A DNA stretch of 64,000 nucleotides from VAZQ01 sp963816745 (GTDB lineage: Bacteria > Pseudomonadota > Alphaproteobacteria > Rhizobiales > Xanthobacteraceae): positions 372,001 through 436,000 of the forward strand of contig CAWFLQ010000010.1 in assembly GCA_963816745.1 (NCBI GenBank). Direction: 5' to 3'. The stretch's first letter is position 1. Every line of letters starts with the position of its first letter. Positions 33,269 through 43,406 of this stretch are shown piece after piece. The notes below the pieces were generated by a model. It did not search any database, had not been told where the DNA came from, and saw nothing but the letters and a program-made list of their open reading frames with translations. The position numbers and the translations under genes are program-made.

Positions 33269-35227
33269 GGCGTGTACCAGATCGGCGACGTATAGGCGCG
33301 CTCCTGGCGTCACCATCGGCACCTCGGGCGGCATCTTGACGTTGAAGCGCTTCGCTTCGTAGGCGGTCCAGCGCGGCGTCGGGATCTCGAGCACGCGCAC
33401 GTAGTAGCACGGCGCGCAGAGCGGGATTGAACTCGGGATCCCGCCACACCGTGATCAGCTCCGGCGCCCCGATCGTGTTGGTCCAGGTCGCCTCGGCGAC
33501 GTCGACCGTGTTGCCGACCGGCGGCAGCTTGCCGTCGGCGCCGGGCTTGCGATCGCCCGACCACGACCACGTCGAAAATCTTCTCCTGCCGCTGGCCGGC
33601 GGCGTCGATCCAGCCCTTGACGATCTGGATGCGGTCGAGATTGGCGCCGATCGGATCCTTCAGCGCCGCGACGAGGAACGTCGGCACCTTGCCGGCCGGC
33701 GCGGCACGGAGATCGCCGCCCATCGGCACGCCTTTGCCGTAGCCGATGACCGCCGGGTTGCGTGTCTGCGCGTCCTTCGCCGTCGAAATCCCAGCCGCCG
33801 AAGAAGCGCACGATCATGCGCGGGCCGGTGGTGGCGTAGGTTTCCTTGCGCAGCATGGCGTCGAAGATCGCCTCGCGCGTGTTCTCCGCGGCCCAGACGC
33901 CGGCATAGCCCGACGACAGCCATGCGACCAGCTTTCCAGCTTTCGATCGCCGAGCTGCGCCATCGGGTGCTTGTAGCGATCGGGGCTGGGCTCGGCACCG
34001 GAGTGCTTGCCGAAGAAATTGTCCTCCTCGGCGGTGGCGAGGCCGGTGTGGGTGTCGGTCGAGCCGATCATGCCGAACTTGTAGGGGTTCGTTCCGAGCT
34101 TTGCCTCCAGCTGCAGGCCCGTCTGCAGCGCGGTGCGCGCATATTCGTACTGCAGCATCTCGCGTTGTCTTGGGCACGCTGAGATCGAGATTGCCCTGGT
34201 CCCAGATTTCGTAAGTTGGCGAACTCGTCGGTGGGCGAGAGGAACGGATGCGCCTCGCCGTCGCCCTTGATCTGCGTCACCTCGTAGAGCGGCTCCCACT
34301 TCGCGCGCGTCTCGGCATATTCGCGGTCGAGCGGCCTGCCGGTGAACGATTCCACCTCCGGGAACATGATGCCGTTGCTCAGGTTGCCGTTGTGCGCGAT
34401 GGCGAGCACGCTGGCCGCCGGTCTTCTGCTCGTAGCTCTGCAGCCACTTCCACAGGTCGCGCGGGTTGTCGCTGCCGAGCGGCTTGAGCGTGGTGTAGGG
34501 CTCCATCTGCAGCGCCTTGTCGGCGCCGTCGCGGTAGATCACCACACGATGCAGATTGTTGCCGCCGGTATTCGAGGTCCACTCGTAGCCGATGAACGCG
34601 GTGAAGCGGCCAGGGTCGTTGTACTTCTCCGCCGCCTTGACGGTCGTTTCCCACGCCGAGCGATAGGCCGGCGTGCCCGGCAGCGAGGCCAGCGCCGGCG
34701 GGAATGTGTCCTGCGAGAATGCCGAGATGACCTCGACCGCGACCTTCACGCCCTCCTGACCGCCCGCCTTGATCATGTCGTACCAGCGCCTGCCGGTCGG
34801 GTCCGCCAGGAAGCTCGGATCGCCGGCAAACAGTCGCGGAAAGAAGCCCATGTTGTCCGAATGATCCGCGACCACCAGGAAGTCGAGCGGCCGCGAGAGC
34901 TTCACGCGCTGGCCGGTCGACGACGTCAGCTCCTCGCCGCGCGCAAACCGGTAGGCATCTTCCGGCGTCGAGACGCGCACCGAACGAACCGGCGTCCATC
35001 GAGTAGGCGGTATGAACGTGCGTGTCGCCGCAGAACACCCGGGTCGGAAAATTGCGCCCGGCATAAGGCGAGTAGTGCTGTTGGGCCGGGAACGCGCTTC
35101 TCAATCCCTCGGGGGACGGCATCGGCTCTTGCGCCAAGGCCAGTGCCGGCAAGACAAGCGTAGAGACGCGACAGCGCCAGACCGATCGCCTGCAAACGCC
35201 GCGAGTTCTCTTTACGTGCTGCTTCAT
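33265..35227 (-). pseudogene. DUF3604 protein gene, copy 2, with nine frameshifts
   Basis: Spliced across frames, this is a full-length homologue of the intact gene at 35251. It has FCGDTHVHTAYSMDAG, VADHSDNMGFF, AHNGNLSNGIMFP, GSTDTHTGLATAEED and the end IPTPRWTAYEAKRFNV, closing IWYTP with a stop that overlaps the PPIase start. The frame is lost near 34970, 34414, 34213, 34165, 33776, 33564, 33410 and 33306, each time by one extra base relative to the homologue, and at 33928-33943 by an 8-bp tandem duplication (CCAGCTTT twice). No in-frame stop or missing metal residue was found. A further shift in the signal peptide is possible. Either it decayed recently or the sequence is wrong. Confidence 0.85.
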
Positions 35228-35250
35228 CTGCGAATCCCCCTTGCTGACCG

Positions 35251-37173
35251 TTACGGCGTGTACCAGATCGGCGACGTGAACGCGCGCTCCTGCGTCACCA
35301 TCGGGACGTTGGGCGCCATTCGCACATTGAAGCGCTTGGCGTCATAGGCGGTCCAGCGCGGCGTCGGGATCTCCAGCACGCGCGCGTAGTAGAAGGCGCG
35401 CAGCGTCGGATCGAATTCCGGGTCGCGCCATACCGTGATCAATTCGGGATCGCCGATCGTGTTGGTCCACGTGGCGTTCGCCACGTCGACGGTGTTGCCG
35501 ACCGGCGGCAGCTTGCCGTCCGCGCCGGGCTTGCGCTTGTCGGCGTTGCCCCAGACCACGTCGAAGATCTTCTCTTGCGTCTGCCCGCTGCGGTCGACCC
35601 AGCCCTTGATGATCTGGATGCGATCGAGGTTGCCGCCGATCGGGTCGCGCAGCGCGGCGACCAGGAAGGCCGGCGCCTTGCCCGGCGGCGCTCCGCGCAG
35701 GTCGCCACCCATCGGCACGCCCTTGGCGTAGCCGATCTCCGCGGGGCTGCGCGTGTGCGCGTCCTTCGCATCGAAGTCGAAGCCGCCGAAGAAGCGGACG
35801 ATGATGCGTGAGCCGCTGGTCGAGTAGGTCTCCTTGCGCTTCATCGCGTCCCAGAGGGCTTCGCGCGTGTTATCCGTCGCCCACACGCCGGTGAAGCCGG
35901 CGGCGGTCACTTCCCAGCCCTTGATCACGCGATCGCCGAACTTCATCGCGTTCTCGTTCCATCGCTCGGGCGAGGGTTCGCAGCTGACGAACTTGCAGAA
36001 GTAGTTGTCCTCTTCCATCGCGGCCAAGCCGGTATGGGCGTCGCTGCCGGAGACCATGCCGTATTTGAACGGGTTGGCGCCGAGCTGGTGCTCGAGCTTG
36101 AGCCCGTTCTTGAGTGCCTCGCGCAGATATTCGTGCTGGATCATGCCCGGCTGCTTGGGCACGAGATTGAGGTTGCCCCGGTCCCAAAGCTCGTAGTTGG
36201 AGAACTCGTCGGTCGGCGACAGCGAGGGATGCGATTCGCTCTGTCCCTTGGTCTGGATCACCTCCATCAGCGGCTCCCAGCGTGCGCGCGCCTCCGCCCA
36301 TTGCCTGGTGAGCGGTTGGCCGGTGAAGGTCTTGAGCTCGAACATGCGTCCGTTCGAGAGATTGCCGTTGTGCGGGATCGCGAGCAGCGAGCCCCCGGTC
36401 TTCTGCTCGTAGGTTTCCATCCACTTCCAGAGGTCTTCGGGATTCTCGCTCTGGAAGGTGGTGTACGGGATCATCTGGTCGGCTTTGTCCTTGCCGTCGC
36501 GGTAGATGACGTTGCGATGCAGATTGTCGCCGCCGCCCGCATTCGACGTCCACTCGTAGGCAATGAACGCTGTGAACCGACCGGGTTCGTTGTACTTCTC
36601 CATGATCACGTTGTTCTTGAGCCAGACGGACTTCGCGAACTTCGGGTCCATGACGCCGGGTGGCAGTCGCTTGTTGGATTGGGCGTTGATCAGCTCCATC
36701 GTCGCTGTGGCGGCTTGCTCCGGTCCCGCCTGCATCAAGTCGTGCCAGCGCTTGAGCGTCTTGTCGGCCATCAGCTCCGGATTGCCTGCCTTGATCTCGG
36801 CGATAACGCCCGCGCCGTCGGAGTGATCGGTGACGGCGATCCAGTCGAGCGGCCGCGAGAGCTTCACCGGTTGGCCCGTGTTGGACGTGACCTGCTCGCC
36901 GCGCGCGAAGCGCACGGCATCCTCCGGCGTCAGCGTCGCGCCGGACATGCCGGCGTCGGCGGACCAGCCGGTGTGAACGTGTTGGTCGCCCAAGAACACG
37001 CGCGTCGGATAGTTGCGTCCGGCATAGGGCGAATAGCCGGGCTTCTTGTAGAACTTGGCGATGTCGGCAGGATCGAGCTGCCCGGCGTCCATGATCGCGG
37101 GCTGCGCGTACGCGGAGCACACGACAGCAATGACGGCGATGCTGGTGAGGAGAGCGCCGAAAAACCTCTTCAT
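35251..37173 (-). CDS. DUF3604 secreted PHP-like protein, copy 1 (intact)
   Basis: A 640-residue exported protein of the DUF3604 family. The signal peptide covers residues 1-23 (ending AYAQ). The domain has PHP-hydrolase-like metal motifs: H65-x-H67 in GDQHVHTG, D116-H117-S-D119 in VTDHSDG, a later HNGNLSNG, and GSDAHTGL, which together would hold two or three metal ions. This suggests a periplasmic phosphoesterase or related hydrolase, but no activity is known to me. ATG 37173 follows GAGGAG at a good distance; the frame to 37251 is an extension. It opens the leftward operon with copy 2, the PPIase, HupE and the SCP2-like gene. Confidence 0.87.
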   Translation of the reverse strand: MKRFFGALLTSIAVIAVVCSAYAQPAIMDAGQLDPADIAKFYKKPGYSPYAGRNYPTRVFLGDQHVHTGWSADAGMSGATLTPEDAVRFARGEQVTSNTGQPVKLSRPLDWIAVTDHSDGAGVIAEIKAGNPELMADKTLKRWHDLMQAGPEQAATATMELINAQSNKRLPPGVMDPKFAKSVWLKNNVIMEKYNEPGRFTAFIAYEWTSNAGGGDNLHRNVIYRDGKDKADQMIPYTTFQSENPEDLWKWMETYEQKTGGSLLAIPHNGNLSNGRMFELKTFTGQPLTRQWAEARARWEPLMEVIQTKGQSESHPSLSPTDEFSNYELWDRGNLNLVPKQPGMIQHEYLREALKNGLKLEHQLGANPFKYGMVSGSDAHTGLAAMEEDNYFCKFVSCEPSPERWNENAMKFGDRVIKGWEVTAAGFTGVWATDNTREALWDAMKRKETYSTSGSRIIVRFFGGFDFDAKDAHTRSPAEIGYAKGVPMGGDLRGAPPGKAPAFLVAALRDPIGGNLDRIQIIKGWVDRSGQTQEKIFDVVWGNADKRKPGADGKLPPVGNTVDVANATWTNTIGDPELITVWRDPEFDPTLRAFYYARVLEIPTPRWTAYDAKRFNVRMAPNVPMVTQERAFTSPIWYTP

Positions 37174-37251
37174 GCCAGTCTCCTCTGGAGATCGGGCGAG
37201 TACCAGAGCCACGGGATGAAGAGTAGAGTATGCCCACACGCAATCGGGCAT

Positions 37252-37295
37252 CAGGGAATACCCTGAAATTGCGTCAGCAAATACCCTAAAACTGC
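37252..37295. promoter_or_regulatory. Dyad and direct repeat upstream of the DUF3604 operon
   Basis: CAGGGAATACCCTG (37252-37265) is a dyad with arms CAGGG and CCCTG. Overlapping it, the 16-base element AATACCCTGAAATTGC (37257-37272) is repeated as AATACCCTAAAACTGC at 37280-37295, 23 bases on. They lie about 80-120 bases upstream of the DUF3604 start, a usual place for an activator site. The cognate regulator is not identifiable. Confidence 0.5.
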
Positions 37296-37385
37296 TTGCG
37301 GCTCATTCCAGCGCACGTTCCGGCGCTGTCACGGTCAGGCGACTGTCAGTGCATCGATCTCCGATGGGCTTGCGCCGCTCTGCGT

Positions 37386-38098
<713 letters not shown>

Positions 38099-38099
<1 letters not shown>

Positions 38100-39868
38100 T
38101 ACACTGCTCCCCCGAGATAGGCTTCCTGCACACGCGCATCGCGGCGGATGTCGGCCGGCAGCCCCTCGCAAAGCTTGGAGCCGAAGTTCATCACGACGAT
38201 CCGATCGACCAGGCCCATGACGAATTCCATGTCGTGCTCGACCAGCAGGATGGTCAAATGCTCGGATCGCAGCGATCGCAGCAGCTCTGCCAGCGCAAGC
38301 TTCTCCTGTCGCCGCAATCCCGCCGCCGGCTCATCGAGCAGAAGCAGCACCGGATCGGCGGCCAACGCCCGCGCGATCTCGAGCAGGCGCTGGTTGCCGA
38401 GCGGCAGATTGCCGGCAAGCTCGAACGGCCGGTCGCCGAGCCCGACTCGTTCGAGCTGGTGCATCGCCTCGTGCCGCGCCTGGGCTTCCTCGCTCTTGTC
38501 GAGCCGCAGCGCCCCGGACAGGAAGCCCGCCTTCGTCCGCGGATGCGCGCCGAGGAGGACGTTGTCCAGGAGCGTCATGCGCGGGCGAATCTTCACGTGC
38601 TGGAAGGTTCGGGCGATGCCGGCGCGCGCGATCCGGCGCTGCGGCGCTCCCGTGATCTCCTTGCCCTGAAAAAAGATCCGACCCTGATCAAGATGCAGCG
38701 CTCCCGTGAGCAGATTGAACATCGTGGTCTTGCCGGCGCCATTGGGGCCGATCAGCCCGAGTATCTCGCCGGCCGGCAGCTCGAAGCCCACATCGTTCAC
38801 GGCGATCAGGCCGCCGAAGCGCCGCCATGCGCCTTCGACGCGCAGCAGCGGCGTTCCGGGCGCCGGTTTCGAGCGGCGATCGAGCGGCGGCGCTTCGGGG
38901 GGCGGACTCTCTTTCACCTGCGGCAGCCATTGCGCGACGAACGGGGCGATCCCGCTGCGCGCGTGCTGCAGGAAAATGATGAACAGCACGGAAAACACGA
39001 CGATCTCGAGCTGGCCCGAGGCGCCCTTGGCGATGAGCGGCAGGTAGTCCTGGATGCTGTTCTTCAGAAACGTGAAGATGCCGGCACCGACAACGGCCCC
39101 GAGGAGCTCGGCCGCCCCGCCGATCATGGCCATCATCAGGTAATCGATGCCGACATGGACTTCGAACGGAGCCGGCGCCACGAAGCGGCTGAGATGCGCG
39201 TACAGCCAGCCGGAGAGCGCCGCGAACAGCGCTGAAATCGTGAACGTGATCAGCCTGGTGCGGAACGCGTCGATGCCGAGGCTCTCAACGAACCCATTGC
39301 CTCCGCGCAACGCGCGTATCGCGCGGCCTTCCCGCGATTGCAGCAGATTGCGCGACAGCAGCAAGGCCGCGATCAGGACCGCCCAGATCAAGTAGAAGAT
39401 CTGCCAGCTGCGGCTCAGCGATACCGGCCCGATCGAGATCGGCGGAATGCTCGAGATGCCGGTGAAGTGTCCGAGGCCGTCGATATTGCCGAACAGGAAA
39501 TAGATCGACAGCCCCCAGGCAACCGTGCTGAGCGCGAGAAAATGTCCGCCGAGCCGCAGCGTGACGGCGCCGATCGCGGCGGCGGCGGCGCAGGTCAGCA
39601 CCAACGCCAAGACCAGCCCCAGCCACGGCGAATGGCCCTGCAGCGCCGTGAGCCAGGCGGTCGAGTAGGCCGCGATCCCGACGAAGGCCGCCTGCCCGAA
39701 CGACACCATGCCGCCGATGCCGGTCAGCAGCACGAGCCCGAGCGCGGCCAGCGCATAGACGCCGATATAGTTCAGCAGCGTGATGCTGAACGGGTTCACG
39801 TAGAGCGGAGCAGCGGCGAGCAGGACGACGAGCGCGGCTTCGATGATGCGAACGTGGAGCGAGCTCAT
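38099..39868 (-). CDS. Fused ABC permease-ATPase, LivM-LivG
   Basis: A 589-residue fusion. Residues 1 to about 325 are a LivM permease with eight or more membrane helices and the loop TGIGGMVSFGQAAFVGIAAY; a linker rich in proline follows, and from about 345 a LivG ATPase (Walker A GPNGAGKTT, signature region LPLGNQRLLEIARAL, Walker B LLLLDEPAAGL). In the signature the usual LSYG is replaced by LPLG. Fusion of the two subunits is found in several Hyphomicrobiales. The start overlaps the stop of livH as ATGA. Together with LivF this gives the two ATPases of the importer. Confidence 0.92.
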
Positions 39869-40908
39869 TCCTCGACTCCCTCTTCGGTTTCGCCGATCGC
39901 CAGGGAGCGCCACAGCAATACCGGAATGAGCACCGAAAAGACGATGACCTCCTTGAAGGCGCTGCTCCAAAACGAGGCGAAGCTTTCGAGCAGGCCCACC
40001 AGCACCGCGCCCAGCGCCGTGATGGGATAGCTCACCATGGCGCCGATGATCGTCGCGACGAAGGCCTTGAGGCCGATGAGGAAGCCCGAATCGTAGAAGA
40101 TCGTGGTCACCGGCGAGATCAGGACGCCTGACACGCCGGCCATCAAGGACGCCAGCAGATAGGCGATCGTACCGGCCTTCGCGGGCCTGATCCCGACCAG
40201 CCGCGCGCCCGTGCGGTTCACCGCGGTGGCGCGCAGCGCCTTGCCGACGATCGTGTACTCGAAGAAGAGATAAAGCAGTCCGCTGAAGACGACAGCGGCC
40301 CCACAGATAAGCAAGGTCTGGACCGAGACCAGGATGCCGCCCAACTCGATGCTGCCGTCGCTGAACGGCTGGGTCCGCACGCCCTCCGGCCCGAAGAAGA
40401 GCAAGCCGAGGCCGACCAGCGCGAAATGCAACGCGACCGCGACGATGAGCAGCAGCAGCACCGTGGCGTCCGCGATCGGCCGAAAGACCACGCGATCGAG
40501 CAGCGGCGCAATCGGCAGGATCAAAAGCAGCGCAAGGACGACCCGCGCCAGCATGGGCAGTTGCAGCCCCGCCGTAAACCAGACGATGACGACGGGCACG
40601 AGCGGCAAGACGAGAAAAAACAGGAACGCACGCGGGATGGCGCGCGCGTTCCGCTCGCGCAGCAGCGATGTGGTCTCCATGACAGTCGCCAGCACCGCCA
40701 GGACGGCAACCAGCCCGACGGTGCCCGGAGTTTGCCGCGTTTCGAGCGACGCCAGCGTGAGCGCCGTAAAGGCGGCGATGTCGCCGAACGGGACGAAGAT
40801 GACGCGCGTGACCGCAAAGATGAGGACGAAGCCGATGGCGATCAGGGCGTAGATCGCACCGCTCGCGATGCCATCGATCGCGAGAATAGCTGCGATCTCA
40901 CCGTCCAT
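39865..40908 (-). CDS. livH: ABC transporter permease, LivH type
   Basis: A 347-residue inner-membrane permease with about eight to ten helices. The beginning, AIDGIASGAIYALIAIGFVL followed by FAVTRVIFVPFGD, is the classical LivH start. The central segment NRTGARLVGIRPAKAGTIAY is the cytoplasmic EAA-like loop that contacts the ATPases. ATG 40908 was preferred; ATG 40920 would add four residues. It follows the binding-protein gene by 48 bases and overlaps livMG by four. The middle part is longer than in amino-acid LivH proteins, with an extra hydrophobic stretch. Confidence 0.9.
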   Translation of the reverse strand: MDGEIAAILAIDGIASGAIYALIAIGFVLIFAVTRVIFVPFGDIAAFTALTLASLETRQTPGTVGLVAVLAVLATVMETTSLLRERNARAIPRAFLFFLVLPLVPVVIVWFTAGLQLPMLARVVLALLLILPIAPLLDRVVFRPIADATVLLLLIVAVALHFALVGLGLLFFGPEGVRTQPFSDGSIELGGILVSVQTLLICGAAVVFSGLLYLFFEYTIVGKALRATAVNRTGARLVGIRPAKAGTIAYLLASLMAGVSGVLISPVTTIFYDSGFLIGLKAFVATIIGAMVSYPITALGAVLVGLLESFASFWSSAFKEVIVFSVLIPVLLWRSLAIGETEEGVEE

Positions 40909-40956
40909 GTCGCAACCCACCGCCCTTCCCCGCGCGCCGGCGCGGGAAAGCCGATT

Positions 40957-42114
40957 TTACGGCTCGTATTTCCACGTCCCGTTGTCGAGCCGCACCAGCA
41001 CCAGGCCGCGCTCGTCCACGCCGTAGCTTTCGCCGGGCTTGAAATTGTAGATGGCGTGCGTGCCGTTGAGGTCCTTGGTCGAGAACAACGCGTCCCTGAG
41101 CGCGGTGCGGAACTCGGGCGTACCGGGCTGCGCCGTTGCCATCGCGCGCTTGGCCGCGTCGAGGAGGATGAGCCAGGCGTCGAAGCTGTAGGCGGAGAAG
41201 CCGTCGGTCGTGGGGACACCGGCCGCCTTGAGATGCGCGGCGCGGAACGCGAGCGAGATCTTCTTGCTGAAATGCGCATCGGGCAGCTGCTCCGCCACGA
41301 TCACAGGGCCGGCCGAAACGAGGATGCCCTCCGCCGCCTTGCCACCGACGCGGATGAAGTCGGGGTTGAGCAGCGCGGGCGTGCCGTAGAGCTTGCCCTT
41401 GAAACCGCGCTCCGCGAGCGACAAGAGCGGCAGCGCGCCCTGGGTGGCGGAGCCACCGATCAAGACGGCGTCGGGCTTGGCGGCGACGATCTTGAGGATC
41501 TGTCCGGTGACGGAGGTATCCGTGCGAGAGTAGCGCTCGTTGGTCAACACCTTGATCCCGCCCGCGGCCTCGGCATTCTTGGCGCCGGAATAGACCAGGT
41601 CGCCCCACGCATCGGAAAATCCGATATAGCCGACATTCTTGACCCCATCGCGCGTCATCCTGTCGGCGACGACCTTGACCATCAGCGAGGGCGGCTGCGG
41701 AACGGCGATGCCCCAACGGTCGCCGGTCGCCGTCGGCGGCACGGTGATCGGCGAGATCGCGATCATCGGCACCTTGAGCTCGTTGGCCACGGCGACCATC
41801 GCGATGGTCGACGGCGCCGTCGCGGTGCCGATCAGCACATCGACCTTCTCCTCTTCGACGAGCTTACGCGCGTTGCGCGTCGCGGCGGAGGGGTCCGCCC
41901 CGTCGTCGAGCTGGATGAGCTTGATCTTCTTGCCGTCCACGGTGCTCGCGTATTCGTAGGCGGCGGCGATGCCGCGGCCGTAGGGAATGCCGATCGACGC
42001 ACCCGGCCCGCTCAGCGATGTGACGAAGCCGACCGTGAGATCGGCGGCCTGGGCTCCGGTTGCGGCGATGACGGATGCGGCCACAAGCGCCGTCGTTCGA
42101 ATGATCGAGTTCAC
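40957..42114 (-). CDS. ABC transporter substrate-binding protein, LivJ type
   Basis: A 385-residue periplasmic binding protein with a signal peptide (residues 1-23, ending GAQAA) and the type I two-lobe fold: VGFVTSLSGPGASIGIPYGR, LIQLDDGADPSAATRNA and VDVLIGTATAPSTIAM in the first lobe, GYIGFSDAWGDLVYSGAKNA at the second-lobe entry. Such proteins in soil bacteria bind aromatic acids, amides or amino acids. It is the first gene of the leftward liv operon and is divergent from the alpha/beta hydrolase gene, 104 bases away. No operator was recognised in that gap. Ligand unknown. Confidence 0.92.
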   Translation of the reverse strand: MNSIIRTTALVAASVIAATGAQAADLTVGFVTSLSGPGASIGIPYGRGIAAAYEYASTVDGKKIKLIQLDDGADPSAATRNARKLVEEEKVDVLIGTATAPSTIAMVAVANELKVPMIAISPITVPPTATGDRWGIAVPQPPSLMVKVVADRMTRDGVKNVGYIGFSDAWGDLVYSGAKNAEAAGGIKVLTNERYSRTDTSVTGQILKIVAAKPDAVLIGGSATQGALPLLSLAERGFKGKLYGTPALLNPDFIRVGGKAAEGILVSAGPVIVAEQLPDAHFSKKISLAFRAAHLKAAGVPTTDGFSAYSFDAWLILLDAAKRAMATAQPGTPEFRTALRDALFSTKDLNGTHAIYNFKPGESYGVDERGLVLVRLDNGTWKYEP

Positions 42115-42218
42115 TGGCTTCTCCTCGTGTAAAGGCGATCCATCGACATCAGGACCGCGCGCGAAATACGCCGGGCATCAGCTTGCCTGCGGCAGCGGAG
42201 CGCGGTTAATTGCCGCGC

Positions 42219-43040
42219 ATGCAAAACAGTATCGCCCACATCGAGCGACGGTTCGTCCAGACCCGATCCGGCAAGCTGCACATCGCGGTGTGCGGCGACG
42301 GCTTTCCCGTCCTGCTGCTGCACCAGACGCCACGCTCGTGGGACGAGTACCGCGACGTCCTGCCGCGGCTCGGAGAGAACTATCGCGCCATCGCCATGGA
42401 CACGGTCGGCTTCGGCAATTCCCAGCCGTTGCCGCCCGGCAGCGACTCCATCGAAGCCTGGGCCGGCGCGGCGCACGACCTGCTCGACGCCCTCGAGCTC
42501 CCGCAAGTTGCCGTGGTCGGCCATCACACCGGCGCCGCCATCGCGATCGAGATGGCGGCGAGCCGGCCGCAGCGGATCAAAGCGCTGGTGCTCTCGGCGT
42601 CGCCCTACGTGGACGCCGCCAAGCGCGCGAGCGCCGCCGGCAAGAAGATGATCGACCACGTCGATCGTCACATCGACGGGAGGCACCTGCTCGAGCTTTG
42701 GACGATGCGCCAGCCGTTCTATCCCGAAGACATCCACCTGCTGGAGCGCTTCATCATCGACGCCCTGAAGGCAGGCGACCGGGCCGCCGCCGGCCACCAT
42801 GTCGTGCATCGCTACGTGATGGAGCCGCGATTGCCCCTCGTGCGCTGTCCGACCCTGGTGATCGCGCCCACCGCCGACCCGCACGCCTATCCGCACGCCC
42901 GCAAAGTCGCCGACGCGATCCGCGACAGCCGCCTGGTCGAGATCGAGAACGGCATGGTCCCGCTTCCGGACCAGATGCCCGAGCGATTTGCACAGATCGT
43001 TGACCGGTTTCTGGCGGACGCACTGGCCGACGCGCGCTGA
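42219..43040 (+). CDS. Alpha/beta-fold hydrolase homologue lacking the nucleophile serine
   Basis: A 273-residue protein with the alpha/beta hydrolase fold: oxyanion-hole segment LLLHQTPRSWDEY, strand DTVGFGNSQP, then the nucleophile elbow VVGHHTGAAIA (101-105). The usual G-x-S-x-G here reads GHHTG, with His103 where the serine should be. The late acid and histidine are also unclear: the C-terminal region reads IENGMVPLPDQMPERFA, without the normal G-x-H. It may bind a ligand without hydrolysing it, or work by other chemistry. ATG 42219 was chosen; TTG 42210 would add three residues. It lies between the importer and the Rieske operon, in the direction of the latter. Confidence 0.78.
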   Translation: MQNSIAHIERRFVQTRSGKLHIAVCGDGFPVLLLHQTPRSWDEYRDVLPRLGENYRAIAMDTVGFGNSQPLPPGSDSIEAWAGAAHDLLDALELPQVAVVGHHTGAAIAIEMAASRPQRIKALVLSASPYVDAAKRASAAGKKMIDHVDRHIDGRHLLELWTMRQPFYPEDIHLLERFIIDALKAGDRAAAGHHVVHRYVMEPRLPLVRCPTLVIAPTADPHAYPHARKVADAIRDSRLVEIENGMVPLPDQMPERFAQIVDRFLADALADAR

Positions 43041-43406
43041 CGAGCGGCGCATGGCGGGAAAATTCAGATGATCGCTTGAACGCTCGAAGCAGCGCGCAGT
43101 CCGGGCGGCATCGACGAAGCTCGGCCAAAGGATACGCATGCAAGCCCGTCTGCGTGGAGCAATGCGACCCGGCATCCGCGTTGACGTGCCCGGCAACGGG
43201 CGGCGCCGATCGCAAAATTATTTTAAGTATATAATATTTTCTTCGGGAGTCAACGACGACGGGGCTTTCTCTCCACGCCATTGACGGAAAAAAGGTTTAA
43301 GCTTAAAATAATTTCCGAAACTGCCGGGATGACGAGGCAGGCAAAGCGCCATCGTTCCGGGGCGATGGCTTCGCGCGAATTGCGGGTTGCAACCACAGCA
43401 CGCGGC
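43041..43406 (+). promoter_or_regulatory. Promoter region of the Rieske operon with two AT-rich operator-like boxes
   Basis: Within this non-coding stretch lies AAATTATTTTAAG (43214-43226) and, 75 bases later, its exact reverse complement at 43302-43314, the latter next to the palindrome TTTAAGCTTAAA. The first box continues as a 25-base element at 43216-43240 that matches 20 of 25 positions of the sequence at 55656-55680 in front of marR. The AT content contrasts sharply with the surroundings. These are probable MarR operators flanking the promoter. The rest of the gap shows nothing else. Confidence 0.6.
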
